Part shown: piece by piece, positions 23,947 through 33,490 of the stretch
Layout of the letters: each line of letters starts with the position of its first letter
Numbering within the stretch: position 1 is the stretch's first letter
Origin: Rhizobium johnstonii 3841
GTDB lineage: Bacteria; Pseudomonadota; Alphaproteobacteria; Rhizobiales; Rhizobiaceae
Length of the DNA stretch: 64,000 nt
Direction: 5' to 3'
Assembly: GCF_000009265.1 (NCBI RefSeq)
Contig: NC_008381.1
Span: 310,001-374,000 of the forward strand
Translations under genes and position numbers: made by a program
The notes under the pieces: generated by a model
What the model saw: the letters and a program-made list of their open reading frames with translations, nothing else
Told to the model about the DNA's origin: nothing
Database searches by the model: none

Positions 23947-26091
23947 ATGACAGTAGGACTACAGGGAAAGTTGCGTGTGTTCACAAGCCGATTGATTGCG
24001 AGCAGCGCTTTGATGACAGTGTCGTTCGGATCGGTGGGCATTGGCTGGGCACAAGACAATTCGGCGGAAGAGGCGACGCAATTGGCCCCGATCGTCATAA
24101 CCGGCAAGTCGGATCGTGTGGTTGGCCCTGATCGCACCATCGTTGCCAAGGATACCGCCACAGGCACCAAAACAGATACTCCGGTCTTCGATGTACCGGC
24201 GTCAGTGTCGGTGGTGACGCAAAAAGAGTTGGAAGAGCGTCATGTGGACAATCTTCAGCAGGCGGTCGCTTATACCGCCGGCGTCTTTTCAGATGAGTTC
24301 GGTAACGACGATCGCTACGATTATATAAGAATTCGCGGCTTTGATCAGACGGCGCTTGGCACCTACCGGGATGGACTGGCGGCGCGTATTCCCGCCTGGT
24401 TCACCGCCAGCCGCCTCGAACCCTATGGTCTTCAGCGCGTCGAGGTCCTGAAAGGGTCGACGTCGACCCTCTTTGGCCTTAACGGGCCGGGAGGACTCGT
24501 CAATGCAATCACCAAGCGTCCCTTGGATGAGAAGCATGGTGAAGTTTACACGTCGTATGGGGATGGTACCAAGGAGGTGGGTGCGGATTTCGGCGGCCCG
24601 ATCGATGCCGATGGCGTATGGACCTACCGGCTTACCGGACTTGCGAAGGACGGTGACCAAGGCTTGGATTATTCGAACGACGACCGCACCTACATTGCAC
24701 CGGCACTGACGATCAAGCCGGAAGAGGGCACCTCGCTCACCATTCTGACCGATTATTATAAACGCGATGGAACGGGCGCGCGGGGTGTTCCGACCGGCGC
24801 AAATATCGATATCGACACTTTCCTCGGCGAACCGGACTTCAATCGCTTCAATACGGAGCAGACCGACATCGGCTATCAGTTCGAGCACGAGATCAACGAC
24901 AACCTGACCTTCCGCTCGAATGCCCGCTATACGCATCTCGAGCTCGACTATGCCGAAGTCTATGGCGCATCGCTGGATCCGACGGCCAATCGAACGGCGT
25001 TCTCGGTCGACGGCATGTCCAACCGCTACGCCTTCGACAATCAGCTGCAGTACGATACCGGATGGGACGGGATCGACAGCAAGACGCTGGTCGGCGTCGA
25101 CTACACCAGTGACAATACGCGCGAAAACATCCTGTTCGGCACGGCGGGGCCGATCGATATTGATAATCCGGTCTATTGCGGTCTTTCCTGCATTAACCTT
25201 GGGCCTTACGTGAACTGGCGCGTCAAGCAGCAGGCGCTCGGGATCTATGCTCAGGAGCAATTGACGTTCGACGATCGATGGATCGTTACCCTGGGCGGAC
25301 GATGGGACCAGGTTCACACGACTGCGGATTACCTCGATAGCGGGACAAGTGACGACGACACGGCGTCAGCTTTCACCAAGCGGGCCGGACTGACGTATAA
25401 ATTTACGCCGAATCTCGCAGCTTATGCGAACTATTCGGAAAGCTTCCAACCGCTCGTCGCGCAGACCGCAAACGGCTACGCTGTGACGGGATCGTTGAAA
25501 CCACAGCAGGGTGAACAATACGAGGTTGGCCTCAAATATCAGCCGGATGGGTTTGACGGCCTCTTCACCTTGGCGCTGTTTGATCTTACCCAAACCAATG
25601 TGCCGAGCTATGTCAGCCCTCTGGTGCAGGAGCAGATTGGCAAGGTTGGTGTGCGCGGCATCGAACTTGAAGGGAAAGCCGCAATCAACGACAGGCTCAA
25701 TCTGACGCTTGCCTATTCCTATTGGGATGCTGAAATCCGCGAAGACGGGACAGGCGGCAATGTCGGTAACCGGCCTTCCCGCGTGCCGCGACATCTGGCA
25801 TCGGCCTGGCTCGATTATACGATTCCGGGAGATGGATGGCGCGGTGACCTGACGATCGGGGGAGGTGTCCGATATATCGGTCAAACCTACGGAGACGATG
25901 CAAATAGGGTGTCGCTTGCCAGCTATACGCTGGTTGATGCCGCGGTCAGCTACAAGGTGACCGAGGGCGTGACGCTGGCCGTCAATGCAACGAACCTATT
26001 TGACCATAAGTATCTCGCCACCAGCTATTACGGAACTGAGTTCTACGGCGATCGGCGTAAGGTCGTCGGCACGCTGAAGTATTCCTGGTAA
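23947..26091 (+). CDS. fhuA: TonB-dependent ferric siderophore receptor
   Basis: A 714-residue outer-membrane receptor. Signal peptide is about residues 1-37 (SALMTVSFGSVGIGWAQ). The plug domain (about 55-165) includes VVTQKELEERHVDNLQQAV, YIRIRGFDQTALGTYRDG and the VEVLKGSTSTLFGLNGPGG block. A 22-strand barrel with TonB-receptor patterns follows and ends in GTLKYSW with the terminal aromatic residue. AGGGGA precedes the ATG. It converges on fhuCDB across a hairpin at 26096. Gene symbol rests on the adjacent hydroxamate permease; the siderophore (for example vicibactin) is inference. Confidence 0.8.
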   Translation: MTVGLQGKLRVFTSRLIASSALMTVSFGSVGIGWAQDNSAEEATQLAPIVITGKSDRVVGPDRTIVAKDTATGTKTDTPVFDVPASVSVVTQKELEERHVDNLQQAVAYTAGVFSDEFGNDDRYDYIRIRGFDQTALGTYRDGLAARIPAWFTASRLEPYGLQRVEVLKGSTSTLFGLNGPGGLVNAITKRPLDEKHGEVYTSYGDGTKEVGADFGGPIDADGVWTYRLTGLAKDGDQGLDYSNDDRTYIAPALTIKPEEGTSLTILTDYYKRDGTGARGVPTGANIDIDTFLGEPDFNRFNTEQTDIGYQFEHEINDNLTFRSNARYTHLELDYAEVYGASLDPTANRTAFSVDGMSNRYAFDNQLQYDTGWDGIDSKTLVGVDYTSDNTRENILFGTAGPIDIDNPVYCGLSCINLGPYVNWRVKQQALGIYAQEQLTFDDRWIVTLGGRWDQVHTTADYLDSGTSDDDTASAFTKRAGLTYKFTPNLAAYANYSESFQPLVAQTANGYAVTGSLKPQQGEQYEVGLKYQPDGFDGLFTLALFDLTQTNVPSYVSPLVQEQIGKVGVRGIELEGKAAINDRLNLTLAYSYWDAEIREDGTGGNVGNRPSRVPRHLASAWLDYTIPGDGWRGDLTIGGGVRYIGQTYGDDANRVSLASYTLVDAAVSYKVTEGVTLAVNATNLFDHKYLATSYYGTEFYGDRRKVVGTLKYSW

Positions 26092-26095
26092 AGTG

Positions 26096-26132
26096 GCGGG
26101 CGCCGCCTTTGTCCGATCAAGGCGGCGCCCGC
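26096..26132. terminator. Strong hairpin between convergent receptor and fhuB
   Basis: Perfect 14-bp inverted repeat: GCGGGCGCCGCCTT (26096-26109), a 9-nt loop, and AAGGCGGCGCCCGC (26119-26132), starting 4 bp after the receptor stop. It lacks a clear T-run. A smaller hairpin GGAGC-aaaaac-GCTCC (26244-26259) lies nearer fhuB. Confidence 0.7.
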
Positions 26133-26316
26133 AATCTGAGCGTCGAAAGAAGCAGTTGTCCACGAAGAAGCCGAACTATCGCGCCGGTGTCCCTGCCGTT
26201 GTCGGCGTCGTGGATGACCGCTTGTCTGCGGATCTTGGCTGACGGAGCAAAAACGCTCCTATTAATGGCGGGTTTTCATCACCGCGATGACACCCACGGC
26301 CCTGCGCGCGCAACCC

Positions 26317-28287
26317 TCAGCTGGCACCGCGCTTCCGCATCATCAGCATCAAGAACGGCGCTCCGATGAGCGCGGAAACGAGACCGGCGGGGATCTGGTA
26401 GGGCGATACGATCGTGCGGCCGACGAAATCAGCTCCAACCATAAGCCCCCCTCCGATCAGAGCGGCGCCGACCATCTGCGGCAGCGCGCGCGCCAATCCC
26501 GCTTCCCGCGCAAGGTGAGGTCCCATGAGGCCGATGAATGACAATGGGCCAACCGTGAGCGTCGCGGCAGCCGTCAACAATCCTGCGAGGCCAAAAAGCG
26601 CACATCGCGATTTCGCCAAGGGTATACCGACCGCCGCCGAAGGCGACGGCCCAAGCGGAAGGATGTCAAGCCAGCGGCGAGCGGCGAAAGATACGGTAAT
26701 CAGCACGGCGCCGAGCGCCACCTCCATTGCGGCGGTCGACCCCTCGATAAGATAGGTGGACCCGCTCATCCACCGCATCAGCAGAACTGCTCTCGGATCT
26801 CCCGTCGAGCTCAACACGCCGACGACGGCATCGACCATCGCGCTTAAAGCAATGCCCGCCAGCAGGACTCGTTCAGGCGCGAACGCCGATCGCCGGGAGC
26901 TGACGAAGATGACAACAAGAACGCTGATCGCACCGACCACGGCAAATCCAAATTGCCCGGAAAACCCTGGAGCAACGGCAAACAGGGCAATTGCAACACC
27001 GAAGGTCGCGCCGGCACTGATTCCCAGAACTTCGGGACTTGCCATTTCGTTTCCGGTCAGCCGCTGAAGGATCGAGCCCGCGACCGCAAGCATGGCGCCC
27101 GATGTCAGGGCGGCGAGGATTTTAGGTATCCTGATAGCAAGGACATCGACCGAAAATTCGCCTGATGTAAAAGCCCAGCCGCCATTGATGTCGCGTCCGA
27201 GAAAAGCGCTGACCATCAACAGTACGAGCAGGCCGGCGGCCGCGATGATGACCGATCGGGTTCCATCCCATCGACGTGGCCGTCTGAACGCCGGCGATTG
27301 CTGTAGTCTATGACGGATCTTCAGCCGCGGCAGGAGCGCGAGAAGCAGCGGCGAACCGAAGATGGCTGTTACCGCCCCCGTCGGCAAGAAATCACCAAGT
27401 CCGCCGGCGACGAGTTGCAGGATAGAGTCGGCGAAGAACAGCAGTCCGGCGCCGATCAGGGGAGACCAGAGGATGAGCTGCGCGGGACGCCGTGCTCCGG
27501 ACAATCGCGCAATCGTCGGCGCGACCAGCCCAATGAAACCAATCACCCCAACGGCGCTCGTGACAAATGCAGCAAGTGCTACGGCAAGGGCGAGGACAAC
27601 GAAACGCAGCCGGACCAATCTGACGCCGAGTGCCGTGGAGCTGCTCTCGCCAAGATCGAGCAGCGAAAGCGGTCTCATCACGAAAGCGCAGCCGATGGCG
27701 ATGACAGCCAACTTCCAAAGAAGCGACAAGGGAATGACCCAGCTTTGCTGTGCCAGCGAGCCGGCGCCCCAGATGAACAGGCTGGAGAGGTAGCGCTGGT
27801 TCAAATAGGTCAGGATGGCAGCGAGGCCGCCGCACCAAAGACTGAGAACCAGCCCCGACAGAACAAGCGAATAAGGCGAAAAACCGCGGCGCGCCCCCAG
27901 GCTGACGACGATCGCAGCAGCGGTCGCACTGCCGATCAGAGCGACAAGATCGCGGCCGGCGCCAAGCAAGTCGGGGAGAAACAGCGATGTTACCACCAAC
28001 GCCAGATTTGCTCCCGCCGACACGCCAAGGGTGGTAGGATCGGCGAGCGGGTTTCGCAAAACCTGCTGAAACAGCGCGCCGGACAAGGCAAGCGCGGCTC
28101 CGGCAATCAGCGCCGTCGCAAGACGGGGAAGCGTCGAATAGGTGAACACCATTCGCGTGACATCGTAATCCGGTCGAGCGATTTCTGACAGCGCAGGAGC
28201 GGCAAGAAACCACGATGCCACGCCTCCACCGCACAACAGGAGGAGGAAGACTATTGCTGGCCCGATATTGTCGCGGCGGGAAACCAT
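26317..28287 (-). CDS. fhuB: Ferric-hydroxamate ABC transporter permease (fused FhuB)
   Basis: A 656-residue membrane protein made of two tandem FecCD-type permease halves (about 1-330 and 340-656), as in FhuB. Each half has roughly ten helices and a G-A-x-L-A-x-x-G-x-x-x-Q type conserved loop (ALALSGALFQQVLRNPLADP; AMLAVAGSILQRLTGNEMAS), with the LGISAGA blocks after it. The ATG at 28287 overlaps the fhuD TGA by one base; the longer open frame to 28416 lies inside fhuD and is rejected. It imports ferric hydroxamates from FhuD into the cytoplasm. Confidence 0.9.
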   Translation of the reverse strand: MVSRRDNIGPAIVFLLLLCGGGVASWFLAAPALSEIARPDYDVTRMVFTYSTLPRLATALIAGAALALSGALFQQVLRNPLADPTTLGVSAGANLALVVTSLFLPDLLGAGRDLVALIGSATAAAIVVSLGARRGFSPYSLVLSGLVLSLWCGGLAAILTYLNQRYLSSLFIWGAGSLAQQSWVIPLSLLWKLAVIAIGCAFVMRPLSLLDLGESSSTALGVRLVRLRFVVLALAVALAAFVTSAVGVIGFIGLVAPTIARLSGARRPAQLILWSPLIGAGLLFFADSILQLVAGGLGDFLPTGAVTAIFGSPLLLALLPRLKIRHRLQQSPAFRRPRRWDGTRSVIIAAAGLLVLLMVSAFLGRDINGGWAFTSGEFSVDVLAIRIPKILAALTSGAMLAVAGSILQRLTGNEMASPEVLGISAGATFGVAIALFAVAPGFSGQFGFAVVGAISVLVVIFVSSRRSAFAPERVLLAGIALSAMVDAVVGVLSSTGDPRAVLLMRWMSGSTYLIEGSTAAMEVALGAVLITVSFAARRWLDILPLGPSPSAAVGIPLAKSRCALFGLAGLLTAAATLTVGPLSFIGLMGPHLAREAGLARALPQMVGAALIGGGLMVGADFVGRTIVSPYQIPAGLVSALIGAPFLMLMMRKRGAS

Positions 28288-29165
28288 CAAGCGTCCTTCT
28301 CCAGAAGATCTGTCAAAAGGCCTGCGAAACGCATGGCTTCGTTCACCATCCCGAACATCAGGGCTGGCGGCAGAATCGACAGATGGCCTGGACGCGCAAA
28401 CGAAAGCCTGTTCCACAGCGGGCTCTGAGCGAGTTTCGGAAGAACGTCCGGAGGAAGGGGGTCAAAGGCGATCAGACGCGCGTCCGGATCGGTGACCTTG
28501 GAGAGATCTTCAATCCCGATCGTTTCAAAGCCCCAGTAATTCGACGCTCTGGTCCAGGCATTCCGGACACCGATGCGCTCGAGCACATTGTGGAACAGTC
28601 CGGGACTCGAGTAGATGCGGGCATGGCGGGCATCCATGAAATTCACCAGGGCGACCGGCGGCAGGTTCTTGCCCACGAGGCGACTGCGGCATTGCGCAAA
28701 GAAGACGTCGGCGCGCGCGAGGAATTGCTCTGCTTCATTCTCACGGCCAAGCTCAACGGCCAATTTACGCGTCGCCGCGATGGCAGCGGGAAGAATAGGT
28801 CCAATGCCCGGCGTAAAGATTTCCAGCCGAACGACTTTCGCCACCGACTGAAGCTTGGGCAATAGCTCATCCAGGTAAGGTGTGGTCAAGATAATGTCGG
28901 GCTTCAGCGTGACGAGAATTTCAAAATTGACCTCGAACGAACTGCCGATATCGACGACGGATTTTGGCATCGGCGGCTCGACAACCCATCTGTCCCAATC
29001 GGCGAGGTCCGAAATCCCGACTGGAGGCAATCCGAGGGATAAAAGAGTGGACGCAAGACCGTAGTCGAGGCTGACGATCCTTGGGCCCATCGACTGTGCA
29101 AACAGCGGAGCTGGAATGACCGAGGCCGCCGCGAACTGCAAAAAGGTGCGCCTCGAAACCCCCAT
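28287..29165 (-). CDS. fhuD: Ferric-hydroxamate periplasmic binding protein
   Basis: A 292-residue class III solute-binding protein with two lobes joined by a long helix. The N-terminus MGVSRRTFLQFAAASVIPAP is a twin-arginine signal peptide. MGPRIVSLDYGLASTLLSLG, LVTLKPDIILTTPYLDEL and the late DLSKVTDPDARLIAFDPLPP are FhuD-like. Two starts are possible (29165 and 29189, the latter overlapping fhuC); 29165 places the RR motif at residues 5-6, which suits the Tat pathway. It lies between fhuC and fhuB in one operon. Confidence 0.85.
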   Translation of the reverse strand: MGVSRRTFLQFAAASVIPAPLFAQSMGPRIVSLDYGLASTLLSLGLPPVGISDLADWDRWVVEPPMPKSVVDIGSSFEVNFEILVTLKPDIILTTPYLDELLPKLQSVAKVVRLEIFTPGIGPILPAAIAATRKLAVELGRENEAEQFLARADVFFAQCRSRLVGKNLPPVALVNFMDARHARIYSSPGLFHNVLERIGVRNAWTRASNYWGFETIGIEDLSKVTDPDARLIAFDPLPPDVLPKLAQSPLWNRLSFARPGHLSILPPALMFGMVNEAMRFAGLLTDLLEKDA

Positions 29166-29178
29166 TGAACAACCGGCC

Positions 29179-29988
29179 TCAGCAAACATAGGCGAGCGGA
29201 TAGGGCAGGTTGGGCGCGGAGATCACATCCATGTCGATCCCATAGATCTCTTGCAGCGTGTTCGGCGCAAGGATCGCGCTCGATGTTCCGCTGGCAACCA
29301 CGCGACCGCGTTTCAATGCATGGATCCGATCGCAAAAGCGAGCGGCCATGTTGATGTCGTGGAGAACGATGATGACACTCCTTCCACCTTCATGCGCCAA
29401 GCGTCGCACAAGTGAGAGCACCTCGACCTGATGAGCAACGTCGAGTGCCGCAGTCGGTTCATCGAGCAACAGGCAGCGAGCATCCTGAGCGATCAGCATC
29501 GCAATCCAGGCACGTTGCCGCTCGCCGCCCGATAGCGTTCCTATGATACGGTCGGCGAACGTCTCGATATGCGTGGCTCGAAGGGCGTCTTCGACTTTCT
29601 CTTCATCGTTCTTGGTGAAGCGGCCGAGCGCTCCGTGCCACGGATAACGACCGCATCCCACAAGCTCGCGGACCGTCATTTCCGCTCCGGTCGTGACGTC
29701 CTGGGGCAGATATGCGACCGAACGCGCAAAGGCGCGTTCGCTATACATCCTCAGATCCTGGTTCCCGTAAGAGATCGATCCAGTGCTCGGCACAAGCTGG
29801 CGAGCTAACATTTTGAGAAGACTGGATTTGCCGGAACCGTTGTGGCCGACCAGCGCGACAACTTCTCCTGCCGGAAACTTAAGGCTGACGTCGCAGAGAA
29901 TTTCGTTCCGCTCGATCAAAAGACTGATATTTTCGGCGACAAAAGTTTCAGCCGTTCGAGGCGGATCTTGCATCGGGAGTATAGCCAC
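29179..29988 (-). CDS. fhuC: Ferric-hydroxamate ABC transporter ATPase
   Basis: A 269-residue ATPase. Walker A is GHNGSGKSS, Q-loop is in AYLPQDV, the ABC signature is GTLSGGERQRAW and Walker B is CLLLDEPTAALD, with the switch His in VLHDINMA. A GTG at 29988 is chosen as the start because AAAGGA lies 6 nt upstream; the frame is open to an ATG at 30039 with no ribosome site. First gene of fhuCDB, the order described for R. leguminosarum. Confidence 0.9.
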   Translation of the reverse strand: MAILPMQDPPRTAETFVAENISLLIERNEILCDVSLKFPAGEVVALVGHNGSGKSSLLKMLARQLVPSTGSISYGNQDLRMYSERAFARSVAYLPQDVTTGAEMTVRELVGCGRYPWHGALGRFTKNDEEKVEDALRATHIETFADRIIGTLSGGERQRAWIAMLIAQDARCLLLDEPTAALDVAHQVEVLSLVRRLAHEGGRSVIIVLHDINMAARFCDRIHALKRGRVVASGTSSAILAPNTLQEIYGIDMDVISAPNLPYPLAYVC

Positions 29989-30397
29989 GTGACATCCTTT
30001 AACCGGGTGATAGGTCGGTACTAAAGATGAGAGCGGCAATCAACTATTTTTGTTGGTCCTCAGGCTACTAGCTCCTCGTCATCCTCGTGCAGGCGGCCCC
30101 GGCTTTCGGCCGGCAGTGCCGGCTTCTGTAAGCGACTAAGGGGAGGAGGAAAGCCTGGAATCCTCTCATGCGTGTATCTTCCTGAAGAAAGTTTTGATAT
30201 TATCGTTATTTCGTAGTCATTTGCTGGATTTCTCGCGGCGGGCCAGTGAAGGGTGCGGCAATTATAGATTGTGTAAAATGGCATAAGCTGAATTATGGAA
30301 CCACGCTATCGGCTTTCAGTCGAACTTCGACGACAGAGGGTAAGCTCTACTTAAGTGCTGAAGACTGCGTCACCACTTTTGCGGCCTTTCTGGAGGT
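29989..30397. other. Noncoding segment upstream of fhuCDB
   Basis: About 400 bp without a supportable gene, with AT-rich parts (for example 30185-30220, TTTTGATATTATCGTTATTT). It should contain the fhuCDB promoter and iron control sites. No consensus site could be assigned with confidence. Confidence 0.4.
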
Positions 30398-30419
30398 GAA
30401 GGGCCCTCCCAGGCCCTTC
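30398..30419. terminator. Hairpin downstream of MBL-fold gene
   Basis: GAAGGGCC-ctccca-GGCCCTTC, 8-bp perfect stem, 24 bp beyond the stop of the minus-strand gene at 30443. GC-rich and without a T-run, so terminator function is probable rather than certain. Confidence 0.5.
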
Positions 30420-30442
30420 GGATCAGTTTGAAGATCGGCCGT

Positions 30443-31324
30443 TCAGCCCCACTTCATTTCTCCCTTGGCAACTTTGGAGCCTATGTCGAGCGCAACGCTC
30501 ATGCCAAGACCGGGGAAGCGGGCTTCCATGGCGGCCTTCAGCGCGGCGGAATCGGCTGCCTTGGCGATTTCTTCCTCGAAAGCGAGCAGATAGCTCCTCG
30601 TGTGTTCGACAGCGGACAGATCGGTTGCCGCTTCTGGCATCATGTGACCGGGAACGACAACCGTCGGCTTGCGCGCGCTGATTTTGTCGAGGGTGGCCAC
30701 CCAAGCGGCACGCTGCTCCGATGCCTGGGTGTCGGCCGTCCACACATGAACGCCCGAGAAGATCATGACGCCCCCGAAAACAGCATTCAGCGACAGCACG
30801 AATAGGTACCGGCGATTGCTTAACCCTGCCTCGGCCGCGACAATCTCGACGGTCTCACCATCGACTGTGAGGCTTGAAGCGTCGAAGGCTTCAGGCATGA
30901 CGATGTCTGCAAGGGTCTGCGGGCCGTTCTCCTTGAGCTGCGGCCCCCAAACGGCAAGCTTTTTCTCGACATTGCCCTTGATCGCTGCAATCGTATCGGA
31001 AGCTGCCAGCACTTTTGTGCCGGGGAAGGCTTCGAGGACCGGCTTCAGGCTGAAGTAATAGTCCGGATCGGACTGGCTGACATAAATCGCGTTCAGCGTC
31101 TTTCCCGTGGCCTTGATGGCTTCCGCCAGCGCACGGCCGTCGGGATAGCTGAACCCGCCATCGATCAGCAATGCTTCGCTGGGGCCGGTAAGCAGCGTCG
31201 GAGCGCGAAAGAAGCCATTCTGACCGGCGGGGAAGTGCTTCCACGCCAGTTTTGATCCGGTCGCGTTGCCGAGGCCGGCAGGCGCAAAAACGGCAACCGC
31301 GCCGGCTGCGAGCGTGGCTTTCAT
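30443..31324 (-). CDS. Exported MBL-fold protein with degenerate metal site
   Basis: A 293-residue protein with an N-terminal signal peptide (MKATLAAGAVAVFAPAGLG). The fold follows metallo-beta-lactamase order: LLIDGGFSYPDGRALAEAI, then NAIYVSQSDPDYYFSLKPVL, SLNAVFGGVMIFSGVHVW and VVPGHMMPE. The HxHxDH motif that binds zinc is replaced by SQSDPDYYF, although the later GH is kept. It may therefore bind one metal, another ligand or none. Start 31324 is chosen for GGAGAG upstream; an in-frame ATG at 31345 is less likely. Its neighbour is a DsbA-type protein on the same strand 106 bp upstream. Confidence 0.75.
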   Translation of the reverse strand: MKATLAAGAVAVFAPAGLGNATGSKLAWKHFPAGQNGFFRAPTLLTGPSEALLIDGGFSYPDGRALAEAIKATGKTLNAIYVSQSDPDYYFSLKPVLEAFPGTKVLAASDTIAAIKGNVEKKLAVWGPQLKENGPQTLADIVMPEAFDASSLTVDGETVEIVAAEAGLSNRRYLFVLSLNAVFGGVMIFSGVHVWTADTQASEQRAAWVATLDKISARKPTVVVPGHMMPEAATDLSAVEHTRSYLLAFEEEIAKAADSAALKAAMEARFPGLGMSVALDIGSKVAKGEMKWG

Positions 31325-31430
31325 GATTTCTCTCCTTGAGTACATGGTTGTCTCCGATGATCTTCAGTTTCGATTTCTGCTGCGAGTGTTTGTCGGTAGG
31401 TTCATGGAATGGTCTGCTGAAAATGAACGA

Positions 31431-32063
31431 TCACGCCGCCTGAAGCTCGGCAGCAAGTCGGTCAAAGCCGCCGAATAGGGCATCGCTGGGCAGCATGCGG
31501 CGCCTATCGCCCTCGCCAATAAAAAGTGCGGGGACACCATCCATCCGGAATGCAGCCATGAGTTGGCGGGACTTCCCGATCCTTTTGCGATAGATATCGA
31601 GCAGAGCCTCGTCCGGAGCCCGGACACGAGCGGCGGCATCGGGAAACTCGGCCTGATCGAGAACGTTGGCCACGACAGCGATCTCCGAGGTATTGCGGCC
31701 GTCAACATAGCGAGCGCTTTGAAGTGCCTTCAGGGCATCGCCTTCCCTGTCGAGTTGCGTCAGCCCGACGGCTATGATCCCAAGCGTCGCAGGGGCTGAG
31801 TCGAACATACCGTCTGCGCCCCCGAGAACCTGATCGCGATAGAGCTGGCTGAAGACCTGCCCCGTGAGCCGGTTGATCCGCTGGTCATTGTGCCAGGCAT
31901 AGGCAGCAAAGCGTTCATCCAGCGGACGGGCGCCTTCGCCCGCGAAGAGGCCGCTCGGCGCAAGCTCGACGGTGAGGTTGTCGAGCATGGCCAATTTGGC
32001 GAGCACGGGCGCCGCACCATAGCACCAGCCGCAAAGCGGATCGTAGAGATAGGTAAGATGCAT
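31431..32063 (-). CDS. DsbA-family (FrnE-like) thioredoxin-fold protein
   Basis: A 210-residue thioredoxin-fold protein with a CGWC active site at residues 11-14 (YLYDPLCGWCYGAAP), a helical insertion and the cis-Pro segment DGVPALFIGEGDRR near the C-terminus. No signal peptide, so it acts in the cytoplasm as FrnE/2-hydroxychromene-isomerase-like oxidoreductases do. It is divergent from a LysR gene with 114 bp between and is likely that regulator's target. Confidence 0.82.
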   Translation of the reverse strand: MHLTYLYDPLCGWCYGAAPVLAKLAMLDNLTVELAPSGLFAGEGARPLDERFAAYAWHNDQRINRLTGQVFSQLYRDQVLGGADGMFDSAPATLGIIAVGLTQLDREGDALKALQSARYVDGRNTSEIAVVANVLDQAEFPDAAARVRAPDEALLDIYRKRIGKSRQLMAAFRMDGVPALFIGEGDRRRMLPSDALFGGFDRLAAELQAA

Positions 32064-32177
32064 GTCGGACCATCCTTGAAGCGATGGACAACAGATAGTG
32101 CACTTCTATTGAGTGATAAATATTGTTAAATGTGACAGAATGTATGTCAAAAACGTACAATCAAATGGAAGAACGCT

Positions 32178-33062
32178 ATGGAGGCTGTCAACCTAAATCG
32201 GCTGGCCTATTTTGCAGCCGTCGTAGATACCGGCTCGTTCACCAAAGCTGCCGAGCGCCTCGCGATCACGAAGACGGTCGTCAGCCAGCAGGTTGCGCGG
32301 CTGGAAGCTGAGTTGAAAACCAGCTTGCTTCTTCGGACAACACGACGCGTCGAGCCGACTGAGGCCGGCAAGCTTCTCTACGCGCGCTGCGTCTTAATTT
32401 TCCGCGAAGCCGGAGACGCGGTCGATGAAATCACCCGCGCAAATTCTGAGCCGACAGGCATGCTACGCATTGCTGCGCCCAATGATTATGGTGCGAGCAC
32501 GATCGCTCCGATTGCTGCGGCCTTTATCCAGAAGTACCCCGCTTGCAGGGTCGAGCTTCTGCTCGCCGATACGAAGATGGATCTGCTCGCCAATCAGATC
32601 GATCTGTCAATCCGCGTTGGTTGGCTCGATGACTCCAGTTATCAAGCGAGACGGATCGGTTCGTTCCGGCAGTTTCTTGTTGCGTCTCCGAGCTTCTCCG
32701 CCACGCTCAGTTTGAACAGCCCAGAGGATGTGGCGGGCCAGCCGTTTATCGCCAACCTGGCCCTCAAGGAGCCGGTGGTCTGGAGGTTTATTCAGGGCGA
32801 TTTCGACCGGCGAACCGTGCGGATGCAACAGAGCCTCATGAGCAATTCGACGCCTGCGGTTCTCGCGGCCACGCTTGCGGGGGCAGGCATATCCGTCCTG
32901 CCGGATTTTCTGGCTGGAGAGCATATAGAGGCTGGCCGACTGATAAGATTGTTGCCGGACTGGACCCTGCCTGCCGGAGGAATTTATGTCGTCTATCCGG
33001 CAGCTCGGTTTCGTCCGCCCAAGGTCACGGCTTTTGTCGCAATGCTGACTGGTAGTTGCTAG
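32178..33062 (+). CDS. LysR family transcriptional regulator
   Basis: A 294-residue LysR protein: N-terminal winged HTH (NRLAYFAAVVDTGSFTKAAE, then VVSQQVARLEAELKTSLLLR) and a periplasmic-binding-like effector domain (about 90-290). AGAACG-type weak ribosome site before the ATG at 32178. It is divergent from the DsbA/MBL pair across an AT-rich promoter region, and probably regulates it. Confidence 0.87.
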   Translation: MEAVNLNRLAYFAAVVDTGSFTKAAERLAITKTVVSQQVARLEAELKTSLLLRTTRRVEPTEAGKLLYARCVLIFREAGDAVDEITRANSEPTGMLRIAAPNDYGASTIAPIAAAFIQKYPACRVELLLADTKMDLLANQIDLSIRVGWLDDSSYQARRIGSFRQFLVASPSFSATLSLNSPEDVAGQPFIANLALKEPVVWRFIQGDFDRRTVRMQQSLMSNSTPAVLAATLAGAGISVLPDFLAGEHIEAGRLIRLLPDWTLPAGGIYVVYPAARFRPPKVTAFVAMLTGSC

Positions 33063-33223
33063 CGTGGCTCAGACTGCGCCAACGCGCAGGTATACGGTGG
33101 CAGGAATTGGTATGTTGCCGCAGGGATTTGCAAAGGAAATTCCGACGCCATATTCTCGTTTTTGACGATGACCCCTTCCCCAAGTTCCTTCAGGCGCTGT
33201 GGTGTAGGAAAACAAGGGCGAGC

Positions 33224-33490
33224 ATGGGACAAGAGACAAGCCACCTTCTGGAGCGGATGACGATTGTCGGGGATCTCGAGGTTGCCTCCTTCGTTCCCTG
33301 GATCCGGCGCCACGCTGCCAAGCTTGGGCTCTCGCACACTATATCTCATATGAGTTCCATGCGGATCGAACTTGAGGTTGCTGGGCCGGAGGAGTTGATC
33401 GACATGATGGAGATGGGATGCTCTCTCGGGCCTATCGACGTATGGGTCGAGAGGATAGATCGAGCGGCGATCAGCGGCGAAAGGACCTAG
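33224..33490 (+). CDS. Acylphosphatase-like protein lacking catalytic residues
   Basis: An 88-residue protein matching the acylphosphatase layout: MTIVGDLEVASFVPWIRRHA, AAKLGLSHTISHMSSMRIEL, and later CSLGPIDVWVERID (the GP-x-x-x-V-x-x-V end strand). In true acylphosphatases the first loop is G-R-V-Q-G-V-x-F-R with a phosphate-binding Arg and the next strand has a catalytic Asn; here these positions read GDLEVASF and SHMSS. It is probably a fold-sharing non-enzyme. The start at 33224 is chosen because the open frame upstream overlaps the LysR end and is out of family. Confidence 0.55.
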   Translation: MGQETSHLLERMTIVGDLEVASFVPWIRRHAAKLGLSHTISHMSSMRIELEVAGPEELIDMMEMGCSLGPIDVWVERIDRAAISGERT

